64,000 nucleotides of DNA from Bacillota bacterium (GCA_013178125.1 JABLXJ010000054.1:62001-126000); one strand, 5' to 3'. Positions 24,983 through 33,801 are shown, numbered from the stretch's first letter. Program-made: numbers and translations. Notes: generated from the sequence alone by a model not told the origin.

Positions 24983-25091
24983 GAGCCATCACCTCGCACC
25001 ATTTGTGCCTTCGTCTCGCTCCATTACAGTACAGTTTGGCCGAAAAGGCTGAGATTTAATACTTATCCTGTCCTCAGGCTATGCCAAGGCC

Positions 25092-26561
25092 TCAGGCCGT
25101 ACCAATATTTCTATTCCCATTACCCGCGGTACCGGCCGCTCCGGCTCCCGCGAATATCTCATCGCCTGCACCGATTATGCTCATATCATAGGATATAGCC
25201 AGGCTCGGGTTTGCCCGCTCAATTGCCACTGCAACCGCTCCGAGGATCTCCGCGTCCCGGCCCAGGCTCGATAGCAATATCGGCGGAGGCGAATGCAAGA
25301 GCGACTTCACGCCGTCGCTGATCGGCCCCAGGATCACCTCACCAACCTGGGCCACATCCCCCCCTATGATTACTACCTCCGGGTTTAACAAACTTATAAT
25401 ATTGGCGACCGTGTATGCAAGGTACCTGGATACCCGGCCCACAAGATCGAGCGCGAGGTCATCGCCCAGGCGCGCAGCCTCGAATACCAACTCCGGGGTA
25501 ATCCTATCAGGTCGCCCCCCGGCCATCCGTGCAAGGATATCCCCGCCGCCGGCGGCGCTGCCCGATTCTCTGTCCGCCCCTCCCGCCCCGGCTCCGACCC
25601 CGGCCCCAACCTCAGCCCTAGCCCCAGCTCGGGCTCCAGCCCCGGCCCCAAGCCCGGCAGCGGCATGTTCCACCAGGGTGGACCAGCCGGCCATAACCTC
25701 GAGGTAGCCCCCTTTCTCCTGGGCCCTCTCGATCGCGGTCTCGGTGACGATCATATCCCCTATTTCGCCTGCGGCCCCTGTCGAGCCCCGGTAGACCTTG
25801 CCGTTGATTATGATCCCGCATCCAACGCCCTGGCCGAGCGTGACCAGCACGAGGTCCCGGACGCCCTTACCCGCGCCCCGCCAGCTCTCCCCGAGGACGG
25901 CCAAGTAGACATCGTTATCCGCTACAACGGGGACACCAAACCTCTCCTCCAGCACAGCTCGTACTGGAAAATTATCCCATCCAGGCAAATGCCTGGCCCT
26001 CACCACAGTGCCGTTCTCAACCCTCGTTATGCCGCATACAGCAACCCCAATCCCGCAGACTTTTGAGGAATCGATCCTGGCCTCCTCTATTACCTCCTCG
26101 ATCAGGCGAATAAGCGTATCCAGGATTGCCGCCTGCCCGGGCCCAGGTGCTGGTGCCGCCTGCTCGCGCCCGCACACAGTCGCCCCCCCAGAAGGCGCCC
26201 CCCCGGGTCCGCCTGGAGCCCGCGAGGCCGAGCGTCTCACATATATCCTGCCATCCAGGTCGGCAAGGCCCACTATTATCTGACCCGCACCCACATAGGC
26301 GCCTATGGCGTAATGCTTCCTGGGGTTGAACTTGATGAGGAACGGTTTTCGCCCGCCGCTCGATTCCCCCGCTCCGATTTCATCCACCCACCCATCGGCC
26401 ACGAGCTGATTCACTATCTTTGAAACCGTGGGGGGGCTCAACTTCAGCTCCTTGGCGATATCCGCCCTTGAGATGCATTCGTGCTCCCGGATGAGCTCCA
26501 GGATCATCGACTGGTTTAACTCCTTCATCAAACGGGGGTTTCCCGTGGGGCTCCTGCGCAC
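25092..26561 (-). CDS. ROK-family transcriptional regulator without the ROK zinc motif
   Basis: 489 residues. N-terminal winged HTH (about 10-70: LMKELNQSMILELIREHECI, ADIAKELKLSPPTVSKIV), then a ROK sugar-kinase-like domain (KPFLIKFNPRKHYAIGAYVG; GIGVAVCGI; VADNDVYLAVLGE; GQGVGCGIIINGKVYRGSTG). The usual CxCGxxGCxE zinc site is replaced by EKGGYLEVMAGWSTL, keeping only the Glu. A Gly/Ala/Arg-rich insert (GLGAGAGARAGARAEVGAGV and on) near residue 310 comes from hexanucleotide-like repeats at about 25590-25660. Closely related to the regulator at 57039 (TGNPxLMKxLNxSxIL). Probably controls the upstream co-oriented deacetylase/aminotransferase set. GTG start. Confidence 0.88.
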   Translation of the reverse strand: MRRSPTGNPRLMKELNQSMILELIREHECISRADIAKELKLSPPTVSKIVNQLVADGWVDEIGAGESSGGRKPFLIKFNPRKHYAIGAYVGAGQIIVGLADLDGRIYVRRSASRAPGGPGGAPSGGATVCGREQAAPAPGPGQAAILDTLIRLIEEVIEEARIDSSKVCGIGVAVCGITRVENGTVVRARHLPGWDNFPVRAVLEERFGVPVVADNDVYLAVLGESWRGAGKGVRDLVLVTLGQGVGCGIIINGKVYRGSTGAAGEIGDMIVTETAIERAQEKGGYLEVMAGWSTLVEHAAAGLGAGAGARAGARAEVGAGVGAGAGGADRESGSAAGGGDILARMAGGRPDRITPELVFEAARLGDDLALDLVGRVSRYLAYTVANIISLLNPEVVIIGGDVAQVGEVILGPISDGVKSLLHSPPPILLSSLGRDAEILGAVAVAIERANPSLAISYDMSIIGAGDEIFAGAGAAGTAGNGNRNIGTA

Positions 26562-26582
26562 TAGTCTACCAACTCCTCTAAT

Positions 26583-26627
26583 CCTTAAAAAAGCATCCTC
26601 ATTTAATTCTTAAGGCAGCATCCTCAT
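26583..26627. repeat. 25-nt period tandem duplication spanning the deacetylase stop codon
   Basis: CCTTAAAAAAGCATCCTCAT (26583-26602) and TCTTAAGGCAGCATCCTCAT (26608-26627). The second copy includes the last codons and TAA of the PIG-L gene (26610-26612), so the gene end has been duplicated downstream. Confidence 0.8.
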
Positions 26628-27323
26628 GGGGAGGTTTCGAAGATATGTCTCACACTTCCTGAAGCCTTCGGCGTATTTGACTCCGCACTGGTAGCCTCTG
26701 AATTTCGCCTGGGTCTCCATGAAGTCCAAGAAATCGATGTGGTCGTGCTCCTTCATCCAGGTGACCTGGCTCTCGTGTCTCGCCAGCATCTGCCTCTTCA
26801 ACTCCATGGTATCGGTCACATCAACATAGTCCGTCGGCAGGAAGTCGCACCCCGCGAGGGAGTCCATATAGTATATGGGGGTCACCTTTGGATGAAATTC
26901 ATGCTCGCTCTCGAGTTGCGGCAAGCTGGCCATGAAACTTGCATCAAATACCACCTGCGAGGCTATAGTGTGGTCGGGCATGTAGTCATTTGGAGGATGA
27001 GTTATTATGACATCTGGTTTCGCCAGCCTGATTACATCCATCACCTTCAGCTTTATTTCCTCCGTGGGGTAGATGCCGAGATCAGAGATATCAAGGTTGA
27101 CGACCCTGGCCCCAATCAATTTCCCCGCTTCCTCCGCCTCTCTCGCGCGGGTTGCGGCTAGCTCCTTCCTTGGAATATGGAAGTGACCGAGGTCCCCATT
27201 TAACACATGACACATGGTAACCTCGTGGCCGAGCTTCGCATATTTAGCGAGTGTGCCGCCACACAAGAGCTCGAGGTCATCCGGGTGGGCACCAACGGCT
27301 AAAACGCTAAGCCTATCTCGCAT
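26610..27323 (-). CDS. PIG-L/LmbE-family deacetylase
   Basis: Zn-dependent N-deacetylase of the GlcNAc-PI/BshB/MshB superfamily, about 237 residues. The zinc site is visible: AVGAHPDDLELLCGGTLAKY (HPDD) and the distal His in THPPNDYMPDH. ATG at 27323 was chosen because GGAAAGGAG precedes it; the frame is open to 27371. It lies in the set containing a DegT aminotransferase, a Gfo/Idh dehydrogenase and glutamate dehydrogenase, so removing an N-acyl group from an amino sugar is a plausible role. A bacillithiol role is possible but no bshA or bshC is present here. Confidence 0.87.
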   Translation of the reverse strand: MRDRLSVLAVGAHPDDLELLCGGTLAKYAKLGHEVTMCHVLNGDLGHFHIPRKELAATRAREAEEAGKLIGARVVNLDISDLGIYPTEEIKLKVMDVIRLAKPDVIITHPPNDYMPDHTIASQVVFDASFMASLPQLESEHEFHPKVTPIYYMDSLAGCDFLPTDYVDVTDTMELKRQMLARHESQVTWMKEHDHIDFLDFMETQAKFRGYQCGVKYAEGFRKCETYLRNLPMRMLP

Positions 27324-27411
27324 GCATTCATTCTCCTTTCCGGTCTCAGCCTTCAGCCAGCGCGGGATCAAAGCACGCCCGGCGCTGCTCTAACATCAAT
27401 TCGTCATAGTC

Positions 27412-28407
27412 CTAACCTTCGAGCGCCCTGTATAATTCATCCCTCTCAGGCGGTCGAATCTCGACCTCATCGCCCCCCTGCCTCACCAGCACTCGCCCGC
27501 GCCCGGGCTCCACGATCTCCCCGATGACGCTCGCGGGAATCCCTGCTTCATCAAACGCATCCATAACCCTCTTCGAGCAAACAGCCGAGATCAACATGCA
27601 CCCGCTCGAGGTAAGCTTCAGCGGGTCGATCCCCAAGAGATGGCAGATATCCCGAGTTTCAGGCGCAACAGGTATCCTGTCCTCCCATATTCTCACCCCG
27701 GCGCCGGAAGCCTCACATAGTTCAAAAACGGCGCCCATTACCCCGCCCTCCGTGACATCGTGCATGGCCGTCGCCCCATTGGCCGCCGCGATCATCCCCT
27801 CGCGCACAACGCTTATATTCCTGATGAATTCCCTTGCGTTCGCCACCCGCTCCCGCCCGATGCCGCCCTGGATCAATCTCTCGGCGAGATCTGCTGCCAG
27901 GATAGCCGTCCCCTCGAGGCCCGCAGCCTTGGTGAGTATGAGATGATCGCCTGGCCGGGCCCCCGAGGATGTGATGAATGAATCCCTTCTCGCCTTTCCG
28001 AGGGCTGTCGAAACCACCGTCAGCCTAGTCACCGCGGAGGTAACCTCGCTATGCCCGCCGAGTATCTCCACACCCAGCGACCTGGCCGCTCTATCGGCAT
28101 CCCCCATGACCCGCCCTATATCCTCCTCGCACGCGTCCGGCGGCACCATCACGGTTATGAGGAGGCCCACAGGCTCGGCGCCGTTTGCCGCCACATCGTT
28201 ACACGAGATGTGAACCGCGAACCACCCGATATTAGCAGCGGCTCCGGTTATAGGATCGGTAGATACGACGCAGACAAAATCCCCGAAATCTATGACGCTG
28301 CAATCCTCGCCTATTCTGGAGTGTACAAGCACATCCGGACGACGCGCCCCAAGCCTTGATAGGACAAGTCGCTCGAGCACATCCTGCGGGACCTTGCCGA
28401 TTCTCAC
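27412..28407 (-). CDS. AIR synthase/HypE/ThiL-related protein
   Basis: 331 residues of the PurM-like ATP-binding superfamily. N-terminal half: SRIGEDCSVIDFGDFVCVVS and STDPITGAAANIGWFAVHIS, CNDVAANGAEPVGLLITVMV; glycine-rich GGHSEVTSAVTR; C-terminal half: HDVTEGGVMGAVFELCEASG and KLTSSGCMLISA. This layout is closest to HypE-like proteins, but no other hydrogenase maturation gene is seen and a C-terminal HypE Cys tail is absent. Unassigned members occur beside vitamin and sugar genes; function here is open. GTG start with a weak SD. Confidence 0.78.
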   Translation of the reverse strand: MRIGKVPQDVLERLVLSRLGARRPDVLVHSRIGEDCSVIDFGDFVCVVSTDPITGAAANIGWFAVHISCNDVAANGAEPVGLLITVMVPPDACEEDIGRVMGDADRAARSLGVEILGGHSEVTSAVTRLTVVSTALGKARRDSFITSSGARPGDHLILTKAAGLEGTAILAADLAERLIQGGIGRERVANAREFIRNISVVREGMIAAANGATAMHDVTEGGVMGAVFELCEASGAGVRIWEDRIPVAPETRDICHLLGIDPLKLTSSGCMLISAVCSKRVMDAFDEAGIPASVIGEIVEPGRGRVLVRQGGDEVEIRPPERDELYRALEG

Positions 28408-28470
28408 AGAGATTCGATCCCCCTATCCCTCTTCACTATAGGTTCTACCCGCCCCCAAATCCTGCCCCTC

Positions 28471-29094
28471 TCAGATCGTGCCCGTCCTCCTCAATGTGCG
28501 CGCCAGGGGAATCGCCACAAGCGCCCCCACAAAGCACTGAATCACGTCCCCGCCCAGCTCCACGGGCACGGCCGCCAGGCCGTAAAGAATCCATGCGCTG
28601 GCGGCGTAACCTGCTATCATTATGGGAGCTCCGAGGGCCACTGCCATGAGGTCGCGCCTGCCATCATTCCTGACCCCGCCACCATTCCCGGGGCGACTAT
28701 CAGGCCCGCCCTCCGGCCACGGCGAGGCCACGGCCCGGGAGGCGATTGCGCCGACGACGTACCCCTCAGCGCCCTTGATGACAAAGGTGAAGGGCGCCCA
28801 GATCGGGTAGCCTAGGAGGAGATCAGATAGGGCAGAGCCCACGCCCGCGATGAGGGCCCCCGTCTTCCGGCCAAAAAGAAGGGCCGTAGTATATACCACC
28901 GCCTCGCCGAGATTGAAGTAAAGCCTGTAGGTGGGGGCGGGTATGCGTATCATAGTCGCGACCACGACCATGGCAAGCATCAAGGCGCTCAAGGCAAGTC
29001 TCCTCGAATCACCCTCGCCCCGGCCGGGCGGACCGGATGGCACATCCCCGCCGCTCCCCGCTCCCGTCGAAACCCTGGATGCATCCTCTCTCAT
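28471..29094 (-). CDS. ECF transporter S-component
   Basis: Membrane protein of about 207 residues and the substrate-binding unit of an energy-coupling-factor importer; no EcfA or EcfT is nearby. Membrane part: RRLALSALMLAMVVVATMIR, LYFNLGEAVVYTTALLFG, GVGSALSDLLLGYPIWAPFT and FVIKGAEGYVVGAIASR. The GEAVVY and KGxEG segments are typical of S-components. The N-terminal 30 residues and a central loop (SPWPEGGPDSRPGNGGGVRN) are low-complexity. The start at 29094 is preferred over 29145 since GGGGCGGA lies upstream. Micronutrient substrate unknown. Confidence 0.78.
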   Translation of the reverse strand: MREDASRVSTGAGSGGDVPSGPPGRGEGDSRRLALSALMLAMVVVATMIRIPAPTYRLYFNLGEAVVYTTALLFGRKTGALIAGVGSALSDLLLGYPIWAPFTFVIKGAEGYVVGAIASRAVASPWPEGGPDSRPGNGGGVRNDGRRDLMAVALGAPIMIAGYAASAWILYGLAAVPVELGGDVIQCFVGALVAIPLARTLRRTGTI

Positions 29095-29285
29095 ACCATC
29101 CGCCCCTATCCTTATCTTTTGGTTATAGTATACTACCGCCCCCAACCTTGCCGCAAGATATCGCAGAATGTACCACAGAATATAAGGGACGGGCTACAGG
29201 ACGGGCGCAGCGCGGCGGACCTATCCGGCGTGCCTTCCGGGCCCTGGCCCTGGCTAGCTGATCTTGCGGGCCATGGCCTGCGCGC

Positions 29286-30563
29286 CTATTTGGCGAACGC
29301 CCTGGCGACCTTGAGTATCCCGTCTATCATAAGCTGGATGTGCTTCTCCTCGTAGACGGGGTGAACCGGCACGGTGAAGGTCCTCTCCTCGAGCCATGCC
29401 GCATTCTCGCAGAATACCTTGGTGTAATCCACGCTTTCGGGGTCCGCGAGCGGGTCCTCAAACGGGTACTTCGCCCGCCCAAAGCCATTATGCTCCCTGT
29501 AAGCCCGCTCCTTGTAGCTTTGCGGCCACAGCACCGGGCCCGCAGGGATACCCTCTGCAACCAGCGCATCGGTGAATGTCTTTTTATCGCAGGTCAGGTT
29601 GTCGAGATCCAGCACAACAGGGAATAGCCAGAACCCATTGACCTTCCCATCCACGTTATGGGGCGGCAGGTACTTGATCTGCGGGCAGTCCTTGAGCGCC
29701 GCAATCAACATCTCACCATTCCGGCGCCTGTTCTTGAGGTTCCAGCTATCGAGCCTCTCGAGCTCCTTCAACCCTATAATCGACTGCATCTCCGTCATCC
29801 GGTAGTTGAAGCCAACCCGGTTGTGGATGTAAGGCAACTTGGCCTCGAGCTCGAGGAGCCTCATGCGTTGCCTCACATCATACCCGTGATCCCTGAAGGA
29901 CCGGCATTCCCATGCCAAGTCCTCGTCGTCTGTAATCACGCAACCGCCCTCGCCGCCCGTTGTGAATGTCTTGCTCTGGCAGAAGCTGAACGCGCCGGCG
30001 TGCCCGATGGTCCCAACCTTCTTGCCCTTGTACATCGCGCCGTGCGCCTGGGCGCAGTCCTCGACCACAAACAGGTTGTGTTCCCTGGCGATCTCCATTA
30101 TGGGATCCATATCGCAGACGTTCCCGTAGAGGTGCACTGCTATGATGGCGCGCGTCTTGTCCGTGATCTTGGACTTGATGGATTCCGGTGAAATCGTATG
30201 GTCCTCCCGCTTCACATCGGCGAAGACCGGGACCGCTCCAGCCTGGCAGACACAGAATGACGACGCGATGAAGGTGTAGGACGGCGTTATCACCTCGTCA
30301 CCGGGCCCGATTCCGAGGCCAGCCAGGGCGACATGCAGCGCCGACGTCCCGTTCGAGGTCGAAATCCCGTACTTCGCGCCGTTCCACTCGGCGAACTTCT
30401 GCTCAAACTCCATCCCATAGGTGCCGGTCCAGTAGTTCACCTTCCCGGTCTTGAGAGGCTCCATTGCGGCTTCAATGGTCTCCGGCGCAAATTGCGGCCA
30501 CATCGGAAACGGATCGCGCGTTACGGGGGTCCCGCCATATAAAGCTAGATCTTGTTTGCTCAT
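29286..30563 (-). CDS. DegT/DnrJ/EryC1/StrS-family aminotransferase
   Basis: PLP-dependent sugar aminotransferase, 425 residues. PLP contacts: STSNGTSALHVALAGLGIG (phosphate), VEDCAQAHGAMYKGK (Asp to the pyridine N) and the Schiff-base Lys in FSFCQSKTFTTGGEGGCVI. YRMTEMQSIIGLKEL is the family's later motif. It lies 231 nt downstream of a Gfo/Idh dehydrogenase, which is itself behind glutamate dehydrogenase. Together they could interconvert a keto sugar and an amino sugar, with glutamate/2-oxoglutarate recycled by the dehydrogenase (inference). Differs from the paralogue at 58728, which has a longer N-terminal region. Confidence 0.93.
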   Translation of the reverse strand: MSKQDLALYGGTPVTRDPFPMWPQFAPETIEAAMEPLKTGKVNYWTGTYGMEFEQKFAEWNGAKYGISTSNGTSALHVALAGLGIGPGDEVITPSYTFIASSFCVCQAGAVPVFADVKREDHTISPESIKSKITDKTRAIIAVHLYGNVCDMDPIMEIAREHNLFVVEDCAQAHGAMYKGKKVGTIGHAGAFSFCQSKTFTTGGEGGCVITDDEDLAWECRSFRDHGYDVRQRMRLLELEAKLPYIHNRVGFNYRMTEMQSIIGLKELERLDSWNLKNRRRNGEMLIAALKDCPQIKYLPPHNVDGKVNGFWLFPVVLDLDNLTCDKKTFTDALVAEGIPAGPVLWPQSYKERAYREHNGFGRAKYPFEDPLADPESVDYTKVFCENAAWLEERTFTVPVHPVYEEKHIQLMIDGILKVARAFAK

Positions 30564-30594
30564 CTTCCTGATTCCCCTCTCCTAATAATCTAGA

Positions 30595-30720
30595 TTATCC
30601 CGGACTTATCCTGGATTATCATGAATCTATCCTGGATTATCCTAAACTTACCCTCGGTTATCCTGGACTTATTCTGGGTTATTATCGATTATCCTAGGTC
30701 CTCATGGATTATCGTGGACT
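30595..30720. repeat. Degenerate TTATCCTGGA repeat array, about twelve units of 10-11 nt
   Basis: Unit variants TTATCCCGGA, TTATCCTGGA, TTATCATGAA, TTATCCTAAA, TTATTCTGGG, TTATCCTAGG and TTATCGTGGA follow head to tail with a period near one helical turn. It fills most of the gap between the Gfo/Idh gene and the DegT gene. Confidence 0.8.
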
Positions 30721-30753
30721 CACGGGTTCGTGATCCAGGTTTGTAATCTTTGT

Positions 30754-30782
30754 GATTACGGCAAGATTGATTACGGCAAGAT
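30754..30782. repeat. 14-nt tandem duplication just after a stop codon
   Basis: GATTACGGCAAGAT at 30754-30767 and 30769-30782, 15-nt period, within 15 nt of the stop of the Gfo/Idh gene (30795). Confidence 0.9.
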
Positions 30783-30794
30783 ATAGCTATACAG

Positions 30795-31844
30795 CTAGTT
30801 GATTCGTATCTTCCTGCCGGTCCTGGCAGACTCATACGCAGCCTGGACGATCTTGAGGTTTCTCATCCCGCGCTCGCCCGAATTCAGCGGCACGGAATCC
30901 TCCGCGATGCTCTTCATAAACTGCTCTATTTGCATCTTGTAAATGTTGACAACGGGTTCGACCTTTATCTCCCTTTCGACCAGGGTCTCTCCGGCCCTGC
31001 TCTGAGCCGCTTCATAGCCCTTTTTAGCCGTCTCTAAACGCGCGACCGCCCTCCCTTCCGATGACTGCCCGATCGTCCCCTCGGCGATTATGGAGCCTTT
31101 GGTCCCATAAAGCTCGAGCACATTGCGCGAGGCCGCATCGGGTATATTGAAATTGTTATCCACAACCGCGTGCGCCCCGCTCTCGAACTTCAACATCACG
31201 AGCGCGCTGTCCTCCACGGGATAGCCGTGGGTGATCGTCCCCGCAAAGCCGCTCACCTCCACGACATTCCCCATGAACATCTCGAGGAGGTCGATGCAGT
31301 GGCTGCCCATATCCGCCAGCGACCCGCCACCGCCGAGCTCCGGCACCTGGCGCCATGCACCTAGAATCGGGGGGTACCAGCACGTGAGCTGCGCCCGCCC
31401 GAGCACCAGCTGGCCCATCATACCTTGGTCTATCATGTCTTTGATCTCCTTGTGATAGGAATGGAACCTCATCATGAAGCCAAGGGCCAGCTTGACCTTG
31501 TTTCGCTCGCACGCCTGGATCATCTGCTCGCACTCGCTCAAGGTCATTGCCATGGGCTTCTCGCAGAGCACGTGCTTACCAGCCTCAGCCGCGGCGGTCA
31601 CGTGCTTGCAGTGAAGGTGCGTTGGGGTGGCGATGTAAACGGCGTCGACCTCGGGATTCTTGAGGAGATCCTCCTCCTTTGTGTAGTAAGGCACGTCGCC
31701 ATATTTCCGGGAAACCTCGCGGACCCTCGTCTCATTTACGTCCATCACCGCGACGAGCCTTGCGCCACTGGCCTTTGTGATCCCCTCCGGGATCGTCCTC
31801 CGGTCGGCGATCCCGCCCGCCCCGATCACTCCCCACCTTATCAT
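30795..31844 (-). CDS. Gfo/Idh/MocA-family NAD(P)-dependent dehydrogenase
   Basis: 349 residues. Rossmann start WGVIGAGGIADRRTIPEG, then AVYIATPTHLHCKHVTAA and the catalytic Lys in HVLCEKPMAMTLSECE; the second domain has GGGGSLADMGSHCIDLLEMF with the active-site His. These enzymes oxidise or reduce a hydroxyl of a sugar, cyclitol or sugar phosphate. It begins 3 nt after the glutamate dehydrogenase stop, whose last codons supply its AAGGAGG ribosome binding site. That coupling supports joint work with the amino-donor cycle and the DegT enzyme downstream. Confidence 0.92.
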   Translation of the reverse strand: MIRWGVIGAGGIADRRTIPEGITKASGARLVAVMDVNETRVREVSRKYGDVPYYTKEEDLLKNPEVDAVYIATPTHLHCKHVTAAAEAGKHVLCEKPMAMTLSECEQMIQACERNKVKLALGFMMRFHSYHKEIKDMIDQGMMGQLVLGRAQLTCWYPPILGAWRQVPELGGGGSLADMGSHCIDLLEMFMGNVVEVSGFAGTITHGYPVEDSALVMLKFESGAHAVVDNNFNIPDAASRNVLELYGTKGSIIAEGTIGQSSEGRAVARLETAKKGYEAAQSRAGETLVEREIKVEPVVNIYKMQIEQFMKSIAEDSVPLNSGERGMRNLKIVQAAYESARTGRKIRIN

Positions 31845-31847
31845 CTC

Positions 31848-33140
31848 TCAGATCAACCTCCTTCGCTTCATAGCCTGATATACCCTGTCAATTGCTATCT
31901 GCACGCTGGCCTCTGCCATACTGATCTTCTGCTCCGAGGCCTGCCGCATAGCCGCATCTAGGCTTTCATCAATCTTCTCGGTGACTGTCCTCAGGACGTC
32001 CTCCCTCCGGATCTTGAGGGCGCTTAGCGACCTCGAGTACTCCTCCATGGAGGCCACGACGCCTCCGGCGTTGGCTATGATGTCCGGGATCACGGGTATT
32101 CCCTTCTCGACCAGGACATCCATCCCCGCAAGGGTGGTCGGCATATTTGCCCCCTCAACTATGCCCTTCGCGCGGACGGACTTGCTATTCTCTTCATTTA
32201 GCACATGCCCCGCCGCGCATGGAAGCAATACATCGACGTCCAGGGCGAGTAGCTCCTTATTGGTAATGGGGGTTGTAAACCCGGCGACGGTGCCGGCCTC
32301 CCGCGCGTGTCGCGCCAGGGCCTGGATGTCGAGCCCGCTGGGATCGTAAGCTCCGCCGTAGAGGTCGGCCACTGCTACAACCTTCGCACCCTGCTCCGCA
32401 AGGAAGAGCGCGGCGTGCATTCCGACATTCCCAAAGCCCTGGATCGCGACCCGGGCCCCTTTTACCCGCAAACCCAGGATATCCTCGAGCAGGCGTTTCG
32501 CCGCGTAGCTCACCCCGTAGCCAGTGCTCTCCTTGCGGCCGGGCAGCCAACCGTGGACTCCCTCGGGCTTGCCCGTGACGGAGGCCGGGTCGAGCGTCTG
32601 GTTATAAATGAAGGCCATTTCGGCGGGTCCGGTGCCCATGTCAGGCGCTGGGACATAGATGTGATCCCTGAAAAGCCACTTGAACTGCGCCGCGAATTCC
32701 TCGCATATGTCGAGGGACATAGCCTCCTCGAAATCCCTGTTCCTCTCCCTGAGGCCGAAGATGTTATACATCTCCCTAATGTCCGCCCTGATCCCCGTCT
32801 TGCCCCCGCCGAACTCGATATCCATTACAGCCGTCTTCAGGGTCATAAGCCGAGACAGCTCCACAGTCTCCCAGATGCTCACATCCGGCGCGATCCTCAC
32901 GCCGCCCTTGTACGGGCCACGCGCGTCATTATGGAGCGACATGCACCCCCAGACGACAACGACCTTACCCCAGAACTTCACAGGCAACCGGAAGACCGTC
33001 ACCCTTTGCGGGTTTATAATGTCATTTATGATGCCCCGCCCGAGGCCGAGCCGCTCGCCCGCCCGCCTGACGAACTCGATCGACCTGGTCGTCGGCTCCT
33101 TGCTTTCAAGAAGGATCTCCATTCCTGACTCTGCGTTCAC
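31848..33140 (-). CDS. Glu/Leu/Phe/Val-type dehydrogenase, probably glutamate dehydrogenase
   Basis: Oxidative deamination of glutamate to 2-oxoglutarate and ammonia, or the reverse, with NAD(P). 430 residues, normal length for hexameric GDH. Active-site segments: HNDARGPYKGGVRIAPD, VMDIEFGGGKTGIRAD (catalytic Lys), YVPAPDMGTGPAEMAFIYN and the nucleotide fold VAIQGFGNVGMHAALFLAEQ. GTG at 33140 with AGAGGTAAGG upstream was used; ATG at 33122 is an alternative. It is coupled to the Gfo/Idh gene downstream. The substrate could be another amino acid of the family, but the residues read as glutamate-type. Confidence 0.88.
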   Translation of the reverse strand: MNAESGMEILLESKEPTTRSIEFVRRAGERLGLGRGIINDIINPQRVTVFRLPVKFWGKVVVVWGCMSLHNDARGPYKGGVRIAPDVSIWETVELSRLMTLKTAVMDIEFGGGKTGIRADIREMYNIFGLRERNRDFEEAMSLDICEEFAAQFKWLFRDHIYVPAPDMGTGPAEMAFIYNQTLDPASVTGKPEGVHGWLPGRKESTGYGVSYAAKRLLEDILGLRVKGARVAIQGFGNVGMHAALFLAEQGAKVVAVADLYGGAYDPSGLDIQALARHAREAGTVAGFTTPITNKELLALDVDVLLPCAAGHVLNEENSKSVRAKGIVEGANMPTTLAGMDVLVEKGIPVIPDIIANAGGVVASMEEYSRSLSALKIRREDVLRTVTEKIDESLDAAMRQASEQKISMAEASVQIAIDRVYQAMKRRRLI

Positions 33141-33317
33141 GGCGCCTTACCTCTTTTCTTGCACATTCAGCTCCATCTTGAGTTTCAATCGGTTTCGAGT
33201 TAACCAGCCTCAATCTGGCGGCAGGTTATGTTGCTTAATTATCTTAACTTACTAAGATGATATTTCAACACAGCTCCGGTTTTTCCTGCTTAAATATCGA
33301 AGATTTTTTGGTAAACG

Positions 33318-33352
33318 CGTCGCCGGTGCCAGTGCCGGCGCCGGTGCCGGGG
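33318..33352. repeat. GCCGGTGCC-type hexanucleotide repeat
   Basis: A run built from GCCGGT/GTGCCG units just before the stop codon of the gene at 33355. It resembles the repeats that code for Gly/Ala-rich inserts elsewhere in the window. Confidence 0.6.
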
Positions 33353-33354
33353 AA

Positions 33355-33801
33355 TCATTGCGAAGATGAACCGCGGGAATTTGGCTTCTTTACATACATC
33401 CGGCACCGCCCGTTCTCCCTGTCGATTATGTCATATTGAACCTCAAATCCATACCGCGATATAATCGGCGGGTATAGCGCCGGACAGTGGTCACAGTAGC
33501 AGGCGCACTTCTCGAGGCCCAGATCGTTGAGGTGCCCGACAGAGGGACAGTGGAGCATATCTATCAAGAAGTAGTCATCCCCGCGCTCGACTATGCAATC
33601 CGCAGCCTCCTCGGTCAGGGATTTTCCCCAGTATTCCTCCATTCCGGCGAGCCCCTTCTCCGCCACGAGCCTGTCCAGGTTTTGAAGGTATCTATCTGAT
33701 ATAAACTTCCAGAACTTCTCCAGAAGCTCCCTGCCGCCCTTTTCCTGGAGGAATTTGAAGGCCTCGTTGTATGCAGGAATGAAGTCGGTGCAAGAGATCA
33801 T
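33355..33801 (-). CDS. Uncharacterised Cys-containing protein, paralogue of the upstream gene
   Basis: 148 residues with GGGAGATG upstream of the ATG. The N-terminal 60 residues are helical (YNEAFKFLQEKGGRELLEKF, LDRLVAEKGLAGMEEYWGK). The C-terminal half is a mixed fold with clustered cysteines: LHCPSVGHLNDLG, KCACYCDHCPALYPPIISRY and ENGRCRMYVKK. The order matches the upstream neighbour (CPALSHM..., YPRYCEHT..., AARCIQRF), so the two are a tandem pair. It recalls small Clostridia proteins annotated near L-2-amino-thiazoline-4-carboxylate hydrolase, but I cannot assign it. It is placed before glutamate dehydrogenase in a co-oriented run. Confidence 0.7.
   Translation of the reverse strand: MISCTDFIPAYNEAFKFLQEKGGRELLEKFWKFISDRYLQNLDRLVAEKGLAGMEEYWGKSLTEEAADCIVERGDDYFLIDMLHCPSVGHLNDLGLEKCACYCDHCPALYPPIISRYGFEVQYDIIDRENGRCRMYVKKPNSRGSSSQ

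Noticed and set aside
27412-28407. Hydrogenase maturation HypE
   Set aside because: The PurM-like fold fits, but the HypE C-terminal Cys tail and all other hyp or hydrogenase genes are missing here.
30595-30720. CRISPR array
   Set aside because: Repeats are 10-11 nt, degenerate and contiguous without unique spacers, and no cas gene is present.
32307-33128. 273-codon plus-strand frame opposite glutamate dehydrogenase
   Set aside because: Antisense shadow of a highly conserved enzyme.
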